DNA of 34,344 nucleotides from Lachnospiraceae bacterium (lineage in GTDB: Bacteria; Bacillota; Clostridia; Lachnospirales; Lachnospiraceae), in contig JAKSPD010000019.1 in assembly GCA_024405115.1 (NCBI GenBank), forward strand, positions 1 to 34,344, given 5' to 3'. A model generated the notes under the pieces. It saw only the letters and a list, made by a program, of their open reading frames with translations. It ran no database searches and was not told the DNA's origin. Positions 22,793 through 30,875 of the stretch are shown here, piece by piece. The position numbers were made by a program, and so were the translations under genes. Position 1 is the first letter of the stretch, and the number at the start of each line of letters is the position of its first letter.

Positions 22793-24397
22793 CTAGGCGA
22801 TCGGTGCGCCGAATTCCGAAAGCTCCAGGCCTTCGTTCCGCTCAAGCACCATTTTTACGCTCCACTCATGCGCAAAGAGTAAGAGCGGGTTGCCTTTTAA
22901 GTCGGCAACCTTCTTCATGTCCGATGTTCCATTGATCCTGTCAATGTTCACCTTCTCAGGGTGATCGATCCAGCGGACGTATTCGTAAGGCAGCTGTTCA
23001 AGGGCTACCTCAACGTTGTACTCACTTTTAAGCCTGTATGTGAGTACCTCAAACTGGAGGACGCCGACTACGCCGACAATGATTTCCTCCATTCCTGAAT
23101 TGAGTTCCTGGAAGACCTGGATTGCGCCTTCCTGGGCTATCTGCATAACTCCCTTCAGGAACTGTTTCCTCTTCATGGTATCTATCTGCTTTACCCTTGC
23201 AAAATGCTCCGGTGCGAAAGTCGGGATACCTGCAAAGCGGAACTTTTTATTAGAAAGGCATAAAGTATCGCCGATAGAATAGATACCCGGGTCAAAGACT
23301 CCGATGATATCCCCGGCATATGCCTTGTCTATGATCTGACGCTCATCAGCCATCATCTGCGTGGGCATGGTGAGCTTTATCTTTCTGCCGCCCTGGACAT
23401 GGTTGACCTCCATGCCGGCATCATACTCTCCGGAGCAGATGCGCATAAATGCAACACGGTCACGGTGTGCCTTGTTCATGTTGGCCTGGATTTTGAACAC
23501 GAAAGCTGAGAATTCCTCCGTAAACGGGTCTATTATGCCTTCAGAGGATTTTCTCGGAAGCGGAGGAAGCGTCATCTCAAGGAAGTGCTTCAAAAACGGC
23601 TCTACTCCGAAGTTTGTAAGAGCTGAGCCAAAAAATACCGGTGAGAGCTTTCCGTTTCTTACCTTATCAAGGTCAAGTTCATCGGCAGCGCCGTCTATGA
23701 GTTCCATGTCCTCCAAAAGTTTATCCGTGTTTCCTTTACCGATGATTTCCGGAAGGGACGGGTCATCAATTGAATAAGTATGACTTTCAAGTTCCTTTGC
23801 GCCACCCATTTCAGCCTTGAAGGTTATTACCTCCCTGGCGTCCCTTTCAAAAACGCCCTTGAAGTTCTTTCCGCATCCGATGGGCCAGTTTATCGGACAT
23901 GTATGAATACCGAGCACGTCCTCTATCTCCGAAAGCAGCTCGAAGGGATCCCGTGCCTCGCGGTCAAATTTATTAATGAAGGTAAAGATCGGAATGCCGC
24001 GCATCGTGCAGACCTTGAAGAGCTTAATGGTCTGTGCCTCGACACCCTTTGACCCGTCGATGACCATGACCGCCGAATCCGCAGCCATGAGCGTACGGTA
24101 TGTATCCTCAGAGAAGTCCTGATGTCCGGGAGTGTCAAGGATGTTTATGACCTTCCCGTCAAACTCAAACTGCATGGCCGATGAGGTAACGGAGATACCT
24201 CTCTCCTTTTCAATCTCCATCCAGTCAGACACCGCGTGCTTTGCGGCCTTTCTTCCCTTCACCGTTCCGGCAAGGTTGATTGCGCCTCCGTAAAGGAGGA
24301 ATTTCTCCGTCAGCGTTGTCTTACCGGCATCGGGGTGTGATATAATTGCAAATGTTCTTCTTTTTTCAATTTCTTTCGTTCTGTCTGTGTTACTCAT
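22793..24397 (-). CDS. prfC: Peptide chain release factor 3
   Basis: A 534-residue class II release factor GTPase that recycles RF1/RF2 after termination. G1 is SHPDAGKTT (about 20-28), G3 is ILDTPGHQDFSED, and G4 is NKFD; domain II and the C-terminal III-like domain follow (QFEVLTYRLKSEYNVEVALE). The start at 24397 (MSNTDRTKEIEKRRTFAIISH) matches the family; the frame is open for 23 more codons to 24466 but those residues are unlike RF3. The ribosome site before this ATG is weak. About 75 to 280 bp upstream there is a dense inverted-repeat array, so regulation may be unusual. Confidence 0.95.
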   Translation of the reverse strand: MSNTDRTKEIEKRRTFAIISHPDAGKTTLTEKFLLYGGAINLAGTVKGRKAAKHAVSDWMEIEKERGISVTSSAMQFEFDGKVINILDTPGHQDFSEDTYRTLMAADSAVMVIDGSKGVEAQTIKLFKVCTMRGIPIFTFINKFDREARDPFELLSEIEDVLGIHTCPINWPIGCGKNFKGVFERDAREVITFKAEMGGAKELESHTYSIDDPSLPEIIGKGNTDKLLEDMELIDGAADELDLDKVRNGKLSPVFFGSALTNFGVEPFLKHFLEMTLPPLPRKSSEGIIDPFTEEFSAFVFKIQANMNKAHRDRVAFMRICSGEYDAGMEVNHVQGGRKIKLTMPTQMMADERQIIDKAYAGDIIGVFDPGIYSIGDTLCLSNKKFRFAGIPTFAPEHFARVKQIDTMKRKQFLKGVMQIAQEGAIQVFQELNSGMEEIIVGVVGVLQFEVLTYRLKSEYNVEVALEQLPYEYVRWIDHPEKVNIDRINGTSDMKKVADLKGNPLLLFAHEWSVKMVLERNEGLELSEFGAPIA

Positions 24398-24469
24398 GTC
24401 TGTTACCAAATCTATTCCGTTAAATCTCCATCTCCATCCGGAGCATGCTTTTTTACTTTTTATCAAATC

Positions 24470-24676
24470 TTATATGAAAAGGCTTTATGCAACCATGTTT
24501 CATATAAAATTTCGGCTCAATCCGCCTTATTCTGAAATTTTATTTGTATGAAGTGCTGCCATTATGTGCAGTTTCATATAAATCTTAGCAAAGAATTTGT
24601 ATGAAACTTCCCGGACATACCCACTTTCCTATAAATTTTTTATAGGAAACCTAAGTCTTTTGCCCGTTTCATACAG
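24470..24676. repeat. Array of inverted TTTATATGAAAC-type repeats before prfC
   Basis: At least seven variants of one half-site fall in 207 bp, in alternating orientation. TTATATGAAA (24470-24479) mirrors GTTTCATATAA (24497-24507). GTTTCATATAAAATTTC (24497-24513) mirrors GAAATTTTA...TATGAAG (24533-24552). GTTTCATATAAAT (24571-24583) mirrors ATTTGTATGAAAC (24595-24607) with one mismatch. TTTCCTATAAA (24625-24635) and TTTATAGGAAA (24639-24649) are a perfect 11-bp pair. A last GTTTCATA lies at 24666. This is the only content of the gap between rfbD and prfC, both on the minus strand. Confidence 0.75.
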
Positions 24677-24690
24677 GTTTTCCTGTTTTG

Positions 24691-25659
24691 TCACAACTCC
24701 TTAAGGTATCTTCTGAGTGCGTCCTTCCAGTCCGGAAGCGGCGTGAAGCCCTCATCTTTAAGTTTTGACTTGTCAAGGCGTGAATTAAAGGGGCGTACCG
24801 CCTTTGAAAGCCCGTATTCCGCAGTCGTCACGGGTGTCACTTTTACTCCTGCGTAATTGACTTCCGCCCCGCTTCCTGAAATTGCGGGAACCTTAAGCTC
24901 CGCGGCTTCCTTAAATATCTCGCAGGCAAAGTCATACCAGGAGATGAAGCCTCCCTCGTTGGTCGCGTGATAGTAACCGTACTTATCGGTAAGGTTCATG
25001 TCAACAAGAAGACGTGCAAGGTCATATGTGTAGGTGGGTGTTCCTATCTGGTCATTCACGACCCTTAAGCTGTCGTGGTTTTCTGCAAGCTTCAGCATGG
25101 TGCGTATGAAGTTGTTTCCGTTCTTTCCGAACACCCATGCGATGCGTACGATATAGAAATCATCAAGATAATCAGTGACGGCCTGTTCACCTAAAAGCTT
25201 CGTCTCACCGTAGTAGTTCTGGGGGGCGTAGTCCGTGCAGTCAGGTTTCCATGGTTCCTCACCCTTTCCGTTGAAAACATAGTCAGTGCTTATGTATGTC
25301 ATGGGAATTTCATACTCCGCGCAGGCTCTGGCGAGATTCTCAGTTCCCTTTACGTTTACGGCGTATACCTTTTCCTTGTTTTCCTCATCCTCTGCCGCAT
25401 CGACGGCAGTCCAGGCTGCACAGTGAATCACACGGTCAGGCACGAACTTACCGATAAACTTTTCAACAGCCGCCTCATCAGTAATGTCAAGCTGAAGGTA
25501 AGGGTCACGGTATTTGTCCTCATGAAGGGCATCGAGCTTTTCCTCATATTTGTCAGTGGGAAGCACATCCGTTCCCATTCCCATTATTCCTCGCTTTGCA
25601 AGCTCATCCATCACGTCATGGCCCAGCTGACCGCACACGCCTGTTACAAGAATCCTCAT
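24691..25659 (-). CDS. rfbD: dTDP-4-dehydrorhamnose reductase-like (RfbD/RmlD)
   Basis: A 322-residue short-chain-type reductase that normally makes dTDP-L-rhamnose from dTDP-4-dehydro-rhamnose with NAD(P)H. The Rossmann motif TGVCGQLGHDV (GxxGxxG) is at residues 6-16; STDYVFNGK and the catalytic YGETK (Tyr-x-x-x-Lys) follow, and GTPTYTYDLARLL is family-typical. It is somewhat longer than usual (about 285-300) owing to an insert near residues 30-55. No rfbA, rfbB or rfbC gene is nearby; the neighbours upstream make GDP-heptose, so a related nucleotide-sugar reductase role is possible. AGGAG lies 4 nt before the ATG. Confidence 0.85.
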   Translation of the reverse strand: MRILVTGVCGQLGHDVMDELAKRGIMGMGTDVLPTDKYEEKLDALHEDKYRDPYLQLDITDEAAVEKFIGKFVPDRVIHCAAWTAVDAAEDEENKEKVYAVNVKGTENLARACAEYEIPMTYISTDYVFNGKGEEPWKPDCTDYAPQNYYGETKLLGEQAVTDYLDDFYIVRIAWVFGKNGNNFIRTMLKLAENHDSLRVVNDQIGTPTYTYDLARLLVDMNLTDKYGYYHATNEGGFISWYDFACEIFKEAAELKVPAISGSGAEVNYAGVKVTPVTTAEYGLSKAVRPFNSRLDKSKLKDEGFTPLPDWKDALRRYLKEL

Positions 25660-25741
25660 ACTGCTCCTTTTTAGCCACAGGTCAAAAGTCTTTCCTGCTT
25701 TTTCCTTTAATTCATGGCTTACTATGTCTTTATCTGTTCTT

Positions 25742-27037
25742 TTAAATATATTCGCTTATATCCCAGGGCTCGTTTGATGTCACAAGGATGTTTTTCCGGC
25801 ATCCTGCCGCCTCCCCGGCTTTCATGTCCCTGCCGGAATCTCCTATCATTATTGATTCCGAAAGGTCGATGTTATAGTCCCGTGCGGCATTTAAAAGCAT
25901 TCCCGGTTTCGGTTTCCTGCACTCGCATTCAATTTTGAACTCAGGCCTTTCTCCGGGAAAACCCTTATCCGGATGATGCGGACAGAAGTATATGGCGTCA
26001 AGGTACGCGCCTTCCTTTCCCAGAAGTGTCTCCATCTTGTAGAATATCTCATATAGCTCTTCAAAGGTAAGTTCGCCCCTTGCGATTACGGGCTGGTTTG
26101 TCACCACGACTGCAAGATACCCGCTTTCGTTGATCTTTCTTATGTTTTCCGCGGCCCACGGAAGAAGTTCGAACTTATCTATGTGGTTGCAGAAGTCAAC
26201 TAGCTTATTGATGCATCCGTCCCTGTCAAGGAAGACCGCCTTCTGCTTATTTCTGAGGTTTCGTGCTTTTACCGTTCCCCTCTCAAAGTCCCTGCATACT
26301 GCCTCATACCTGTCGGGTGTTCCCATATCCTTCACGTATTCTGGCGAATCGTACGCGAACATCTTCCCGGTGCCGGACAGTGGTTTAAGAAGGTCCCTGT
26401 CAAGGTCCCACTTTTTTACCGGCTTTCCGTCCTCCTTGAACGCCGTGGCCTCCTCAATCGTCATGCCGTTTCGCCTTAAGGCATCAGTAATCACCTCCGG
26501 TGACAGGATGTGGAGTCCGGCATTGACACGGTTCTTATACCATAGCGGCCTTTCATCCTCCTTCGTGAGCCATTCTTTTACACAGCCGCACTCATCGGTA
26601 ATAAGCAGCCCCGAATCATAAGGGTGTGAATTCGGATGAGTGAACAGAGTGGCGGCTCCGCCCTTTTTTTGGTGGTAGCTTAGCATTCTGTTAAAATCGA
26701 TGTCAAAGACTGAATCTGCATTTAGGAGAAGAAAATCCTCGCTTAATTTCGACTGTAATCGAAATAATGCTCCAGCACTGCCTAAAGGTACATCTTCTTC
26801 GAAATATTCTATCGAAACACCAAAATCCGAGCCATCTCCAAAGTAATCCATTATCACTTCCCTAAGATAGCTTACGGTAAGAATGATATCCGTGAAGCCC
26901 TGATCACGGAGACACTCGATCTCGTGTTCCAGGACAGGCTTTCCGGCTATTTTTATCATCGGTTTCGGTACGTCGGCGGCAACGCTTCTTATACGTGTCC
27001 CGAATCCACCGGCCATTATAACGGTCTTCATCATCAT
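25742..27037 (-). CDS. HddC-GmhB fusion: heptose-1-P guanylyltransferase and heptose-bisphosphate phosphatase
   Basis: A 431-residue two-domain protein. Residues 1-250 form a sugar-nucleotidyltransferase (IMAGGFGTRIR 7-17, PKPMIKIAGKP 24-34, LLLNADSVFDID 103-114), like HddC or other hexose/heptose-1-phosphate guanylyltransferases. Residues about 265-431 form a HAD-IIIA phosphatase like GmhB: FLDRDGCIN (269-277), VVTNQP (311-316), the zinc ligands CPHH (352-355) and CEC (371-373), KPKPGM with motif-III Lys, and IGDSGRD (398-404). Together they provide two of the last steps to GDP-D-glycero-alpha-D-manno-heptose. The ATG overlaps the hddA stop in ATGATGATG; the first, second or third ATG could serve. 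Assignment to heptose rests on the hddA neighbour. Confidence 0.88.
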   Translation of the reverse strand: MMMKTVIMAGGFGTRIRSVAADVPKPMIKIAGKPVLEHEIECLRDQGFTDIILTVSYLREVIMDYFGDGSDFGVSIEYFEEDVPLGSAGALFRLQSKLSEDFLLLNADSVFDIDFNRMLSYHQKKGGAATLFTHPNSHPYDSGLLITDECGCVKEWLTKEDERPLWYKNRVNAGLHILSPEVITDALRRNGMTIEEATAFKEDGKPVKKWDLDRDLLKPLSGTGKMFAYDSPEYVKDMGTPDRYEAVCRDFERGTVKARNLRNKQKAVFLDRDGCINKLVDFCNHIDKFELLPWAAENIRKINESGYLAVVVTNQPVIARGELTFEELYEIFYKMETLLGKEGAYLDAIYFCPHHPDKGFPGERPEFKIECECRKPKPGMLLNAARDYNIDLSESIMIGDSGRDMKAGEAAGCRKNILVTSNEPWDISEYI

Positions 27038-28062
27038 GCCTCGTACTGCTCGGGTGCGTAGTAAAGTATCTGTGTTCCGTCTTTTTCAAACTTAAAGGGT
27101 ATCTGCATCAGTTCCTCCATGGCCTTTCTCACCGAAGCCTGCTTTTCAGGTTCAGCGTAAAATACCATGAATCCGCCGCCGCCCGCGCCGAGAAGCTTTC
27201 CACCTAAGGCACCTGCATTTATTCCCTTTTCGTAAAGTTCATCTATTCCTGATGTGGTGACTGCCTTGCCGGTATTCCTCTTTAGCCTCCACGTCTCATT
27301 GAGGAGACGTCCGAAATCCGAAAGGTCGCTGCTTTTTTCAGTCAGCACCTTTTCTGCCTCGGGAACAAGGGACAGCATCTTTCTAAGCATGGCCGCACGG
27401 TCTTCGGTACCATCTGCATTCGCCTTCTGGACATCTGATGAAAAGCGCGTGAATCCGGTAAAAAACATCAGAAGGTTATCATTCAGCTGTTTTTCCCTTT
27501 CAGCACTCATCTGTACCGGGGTCACCTCATACCTGTAACCAAATTTCCCTTTTTCATTATCTGCCGCTTCCGGCCCGAACGTTATCTTATTAAATCCCCC
27601 GAAAGAAGCCGCAACCTGATCCTGCCATCCGCCTGCCTCGGCGCACAGCTCACGTTCAAGATGGATGGCCTCATCGGCGAGAGTCCTTTTATCCTCAAGA
27701 TGTCCCTTCAGCGCATGAAAGGCATTGAGCATTCCGACAGCAAATGATGAAGATGTTCCAAGTCCGCTCCTTGCGGGAAGGTCAGCCTCATAGGTGATTC
27801 GGAGATCCTTCATGCGGAGCATCTCCATTGCATTCCTGACAGCGGGATGCTGCAGTTCATAAGGCTCAGAAACGCGCTCTATCTTTGAATAGGAAAGTTC
27901 TGTTTTATAATCAAAAAACGGTGGCAGATGTCTCACTGTCACATAGCAGAATTTGTCAAACGTGGTACTGATTACCGCACCGCCGTTTTCCTCAAAGAAC
28001 TCCTGCATGTCCGTTCCTCCTCCGAAGAAGGACATACGGAAGGGTGTTTTCGTTATGATCAT
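27034..28062 (-). CDS. hddA: D-glycero-alpha-D-manno-heptose-7-phosphate kinase
   Basis: A 342-residue GHMP-family sugar kinase. Motif 1 is TPFRMSFFGGGTDM (5-18), motif 2 is PARSGLGTSSSFAVG (about 96-110) with the phosphate-binding Gly/Ser loop, and motif 3 is GGKLLGAGGGGFMVF (about 293-307). The start ITKTPFRMSFFGGGTD is characteristic of HddA and its close relatives (the fucokinase/GMP-sugar group). It phosphorylates the 7-phosphate at C1, before the phosphatase and guanylyltransferase steps carried by the next gene. GGAG lies 5 nt before the ATG. The isomerase gene gmhA, needed at the first step, is not in the window. Confidence 0.9.
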   Translation of the reverse strand: MIITKTPFRMSFFGGGTDMQEFFEENGGAVISTTFDKFCYVTVRHLPPFFDYKTELSYSKIERVSEPYELQHPAVRNAMEMLRMKDLRITYEADLPARSGLGTSSSFAVGMLNAFHALKGHLEDKRTLADEAIHLERELCAEAGGWQDQVAASFGGFNKITFGPEAADNEKGKFGYRYEVTPVQMSAEREKQLNDNLLMFFTGFTRFSSDVQKANADGTEDRAAMLRKMLSLVPEAEKVLTEKSSDLSDFGRLLNETWRLKRNTGKAVTTSGIDELYEKGINAGALGGKLLGAGGGGFMVFYAEPEKQASVRKAMEELMQIPFKFEKDGTQILYYAPEQYEA

Positions 28063-28096
28063 GTTATCTCCAAAAGCTCATAATTAATCAGAGTAT

Positions 28097-28105
28097 ATTC
28101 TACCA
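28097..28105 (-). promoter_or_regulatory. Extended -10 promoter of the heptose operon
   Basis: On the minus strand TGG precedes TAGAAT (28097-28102), 34 bp before the hddA ATG. The -35 area is T-rich without a good hexamer. The T-run of the rsmH 3' end lies just upstream. Confidence 0.4.
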
Positions 28106-28133
28106 CAACGGCCTGAAAAAAACTAAAAATTTT

Positions 28134-29180
28134 TTATGCCTTCACCGCCGTCCTAAGCTTTGCTGATTTTGCCCTCGGATTACGGACGCACTCCTTTGCT
28201 GAAGGTCTTATCACGTCCTTTGAGATTTCTGAATAAAGGCCGCGGCTGAAATGCTCCTTCATCATCTTTTTTACGATGCGGTCCTCGCCTGAATGGAACG
28301 TGAGGATGGCCGCACGCCCTCCTTCGTTCAGGATGCCGGGAAGCTTTTCCATAAGCTCCGTAAGGACCTCAAACTCATCATTCACATCAATTCTGATGGC
28401 CTGAAACGTACGCTGACATGACTTCTTTAAAGCATCTTTGATTTCTTCCTTTTTCATGCCTGTAAGCACCGGTTCTACCGCACTTTGTATGACATCCTTA
28501 AGTTCCCCGGTGGTCCTTATTCCGCCCTTCCATTCTTTTTTCACGATTGCTTCCGCTATTTCTGCCGCGTAAAGTTCATCTGAATTTTCAATGAGCATTC
28601 CCTCTATTTCGTCCGCTGTCATCTCCTTAAGGCGTTCAGCCGCGGTTTTTCCCTTTGTCGGGTCAAGCCTTAAGTCCAGGGGGCCGTCCTCACGCATTGA
28701 AAAGCCCCGTTTCGGATCATCTATCTGCATGGATGAGACTCCGAGATCAGCCAGCACGAAATCAAATTTACCCTTTTCTTCCGCAACTTTGTCAATATAC
28801 CTGAAATTAATGAGTTTACAGGTAAAAATGTCCTCACCGTATCCGAGTCCACGAAGCCTTTTTACTGTTTTTTCCGATTCTATCGGATCCACGTCAAGCC
28901 CTGTTACATGGCCCTTTCCAGAAAGCCTTTTAAGCATCTCCTCCGTATGGCCGCCGTATCCTAAAGTACAGTCAAGCCCGTTCTGCCCCGGTTTTATCTG
29001 AAGGAACTCCATTATCTCGCCCACACAGATGGAAATATGCATGCCGGCAGGCGTCATTCCCTTTTCCTTAACATGTTCAACTGTCTCCGCATATTTTTCC
29101 GGATCAAGTTCCTTATATTTCTCACTGAACTTTTTCGGGTACTTTCCCGAATAATGCGGTCTTCTCTTATGCTCTTCCAT
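28134..29180 (-). CDS. rsmH: RsmH-type 16S rRNA C1402 N4-methyltransferase, with N-terminal extension
   Basis: A 348-residue SAM-dependent methyltransferase of the RsmH/MraW family. After about 42 extra residues rich in Lys, Tyr and Glu (RRPHYSGKYPKKFSEKYKEL) comes the normal core: LDCTLGYGGHTEEML (SAM loop), LADLGVSSMQID, RGFSMREDGPLDLRLD, QRTFQAIRIDVNDE and ILTFHSGEDRIVK (usually FHSLEDRIVK). The gene stands alone with its own promoter, away from any mraZ, ftsL or pbp genes, so it is probably a second copy rather than the dcw-cluster RsmH. It may modify the same base or another one. Confidence 0.85.
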   Translation of the reverse strand: MEEHKRRPHYSGKYPKKFSEKYKELDPEKYAETVEHVKEKGMTPAGMHISICVGEIMEFLQIKPGQNGLDCTLGYGGHTEEMLKRLSGKGHVTGLDVDPIESEKTVKRLRGLGYGEDIFTCKLINFRYIDKVAEEKGKFDFVLADLGVSSMQIDDPKRGFSMREDGPLDLRLDPTKGKTAAERLKEMTADEIEGMLIENSDELYAAEIAEAIVKKEWKGGIRTTGELKDVIQSAVEPVLTGMKKEEIKDALKKSCQRTFQAIRIDVNDEFEVLTELMEKLPGILNEGGRAAILTFHSGEDRIVKKMMKEHFSRGLYSEISKDVIRPSAKECVRNPRAKSAKLRTAVKA

Positions 29181-29207
29181 TTTTTCTCCTTATTATAAAG
29201 CGGAATA

Positions 29208-29236
29208 ATTATACATTTTTGAAAGTGACACTGCAA
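29208..29236 (-). promoter_or_regulatory. Promoter of rsmH
   Basis: TTGCAG (29231-29236) and a perfect TATAAT (29208-29213) are 17 bp apart on the minus strand. The start would be about 20 bp before the rsmH ATG; AAGGAG lies between. Confidence 0.7.
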
Positions 29237-29300
29237 CGGTAATTATTGAAAAGGAACGTCACGGCCATATTATTCCAGCTTGTAGCAAACCTGTTCCCGC

Positions 29301-29327
29301 CACAACTGAAAGGTTGTGATTTTTTTT
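29301..29327 (+). terminator. Orphan terminator-like hairpin
   Basis: CACAAC and GTTGTG pair around TGAAAG and are followed by ATTTTTTTT on the plus strand. No plus-strand gene lies between here and the divergent rsmH promoter, so it may end a short untranslated transcript from 29240-29300 or guard the operon downstream. Confidence 0.6.
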
Positions 29328-29339
29328 AAATAAAACTGT

Positions 29340-29368
29340 TTGTCTATTAATTCACACGGGTGTATCCT
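29340..29368 (+). promoter_or_regulatory. Promoter of the hydro-lyase/glutamate mutase operon
   Basis: TTGTCT (29340-29345) and TATCCT (29363-29368) are 17 bp apart. The predicted start is near 29375, about 63 bp before the first ATG. Confidence 0.55.
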
Positions 29369-29382
29369 TTGTGAGGTGTAAT

Positions 29383-29403
29383 ACCGCCTTTTGGGCGGTT
29401 TTT
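29383..29403 (+). terminator. Leader terminator (possible attenuator) before the hydro-lyase genes
   Basis: ACCGCC (29383-29388) and GGCGGT (29394-29399) form a 6-bp GC-rich stem with a 5-nt loop, followed by TTTT, about 10 nt after the predicted start and 35 nt before the first ATG. It could stop most transcripts early. No second, competing stem is obvious. Confidence 0.55.
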
Positions 29404-29437
29404 CTATGAGACAAAAAGAGTTTTAAGGAGACTTTCC

Positions 29438-30277
29438 ATGAGAGAAATTGAAAGCATAAAGGTCACTGAGACCGTAAGGAATCTGTGCATCGAGGCTAAC
29501 TCATTCCTTCCCGGTGACATCAAGGGCCGTATCTGCGATGCATGCGAGAATGAACCCTGGCCGCTTGCAAAAAGCATACTTGGAATCATTAAGGAAAACT
29601 TTGAGATAGCTGAGGAAAAACACGTTCCCATCTGTCAGGACACCGGCATGGCCTGTGTATTCATTGAGATGGGCCAGGACGTACACGTAAACGGCAACCT
29701 CGAGGACGCCATCAATAAGGGCGTAAGAAGGGGCTACACTGAAGGATATTTAAGAAAATCCGTGGTACGCGACCCGCTTGACCGTGTTAACACCAAAGAC
29801 AACACACCTGCAATGATTTATTACTCAATCGTTCCCGGTGAGACCTTTAAGATCACCGTTGCACCGAAGGGCTTCGGTTCAGAAAACATGAGCCAGTTAA
29901 AGATGCTTAAGCCTTCAGACGGCCTTGAGGGCGTTAAGGACTTTGTCCTCAGGGTAATTGAGGATGCAGGCCCGAACCCCTGTCCCCCCATCGTCGTGGG
30001 CGTGGGCGTGGGCGGAACCTTCGACAAGGCAGCGTTCCTTGCAAAGAAGGCACTCATGAGAAACACAGATGAGAGGAACTCAAATCCCTTCTATGCGGAT
30101 CTTGAGACAGAACTTCTCGAAAAGATCAATAAAAAGGGAATCGGTCCCCAGGGCGTGGGCGGAAAGACCACGGCACTTGCAGTTAACATCGAGTACATGC
30201 CCACACACATCGCGGGCCTTCCCGTTGCAGTCAACATCAACTGTCATGTGACACGTCATAAATCAGCAGAGCTTTAA
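29438..30277 (+). CDS. Class I iron-sulfur hydro-lyase, alpha subunit (fumarase/mesaconase type)
   Basis: A 279-residue alpha subunit of the two-subunit, oxygen-sensitive class I hydro-lyases (fumarase, L-tartrate dehydratase, mesaconase). It carries the Fe-S cysteines in PICQDTGMACVF, NPCPPIVVGVGVGGTFD and NINCHVTRH. It matches the N-terminal domain of FumA-type enzymes. AAGGAG lies 8 nt before the ATG. Its beta subunit follows 15 bp downstream, and the three glutamate mutase genes after that. In glutamate fermentation by the methylaspartate route, mesaconate from 3-methylaspartate must be hydrated to (S)-citramalate by a two-subunit enzyme of this family, so mesaconase is a good reading; fumarase remains possible. 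Confidence 0.9.
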   Translation: MREIESIKVTETVRNLCIEANSFLPGDIKGRICDACENEPWPLAKSILGIIKENFEIAEEKHVPICQDTGMACVFIEMGQDVHVNGNLEDAINKGVRRGYTEGYLRKSVVRDPLDRVNTKDNTPAMIYYSIVPGETFKITVAPKGFGSENMSQLKMLKPSDGLEGVKDFVLRVIEDAGPNPCPPIVVGVGVGGTFDKAAFLAKKALMRNTDERNSNPFYADLETELLEKINKKGIGPQGVGGKTTALAVNIEYMPTHIAGLPVAVNINCHVTRHKSAEL

Positions 30278-30292
30278 TTTAAGGAGGAGAAC

Positions 30293-30862
30293 ATGTCAGA
30301 AATTAAGAGAATCACCGCTCCCCTTACAAAGGAAGCTTTAAAGGAACTTCACTCAGGCGATGACGTACTCATTACCGGAGTCATCTACACGGCCCGTGAC
30401 GCGGCACATAAGCGTCTCTGCGAACTTTTGGCTGAAGGAAAGGAACTCCCATTCCCCGTAAAGGACTCAGTCATCTACTACGTTGGTCCCACACCCGCAA
30501 AGGAAGGCCAGGCAATAGGATCTGCAGGTCCCACCACAAGCTACCGCATGGATGCATACTCTCCTGCCATGATTGAGGCAGGAGAGACAGGAATGATTGG
30601 AAAGGGCAAAAGAAGTCCTGAGGTCATTGAAGCCATGAAGAAGAACGGTGCGGTTTACTTCGGAGCCATCGGCGGAGCCGGCGCATACCTTTCAAGATGC
30701 ATCAAAAAGGCGGAGGTCGTATGCTATGAGGACCTGGGTGCAGAAGCATTAAGAAGGCTTGAGGTCGTGGACTTCCCCGCATTCGTAATCATAGATTCAG
30801 AAGGAAACAACCTGTATGAGACAGGAAGGAAAGCTTACCTGGACTCAGCAGAAGATAAATAA
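30293..30862 (+). CDS. Class I iron-sulfur hydro-lyase, beta subunit (fumarase/mesaconase type)
   Basis: A 189-residue beta subunit, equal to the C-terminal swivelling domain of FumA-type enzymes. Typical blocks are [61 protein letters not shown] and [16 protein letters not shown]. It supplies substrate-binding residues to the alpha subunit's cluster. AAGGAGGAG lies 5 nt before the ATG. The gene order alpha, beta, glmS links it to glutamate mutase. Sequence alone does not separate fumarate from mesaconate as substrate. Confidence 0.9.
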   Translation: MSEIKRITAPLTKEALKELHSGDDVLITGVIYTARDAAHKRLCELLAEGKELPFPVKDSVIYYVGPTPAKEGQAIGSAGPTTSYRMDAYSPAMIEAGETGMIGKGKRSPEVIEAMKKNGAVYFGAIGGAGAYLSRCIKKAEVVCYEDLGAEALRRLEVVDFPAFVIIDSEGNNLYETGRKAYLDSAEDK

Positions 30863-30875
30863 TCGGAGGGCATTT

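Noticed and set aside
24398-24466. Longer start for prfC at 24466
   Set aside because: The 23 extra residues are unlike any RF3 start and run into AT-rich leader sequence.
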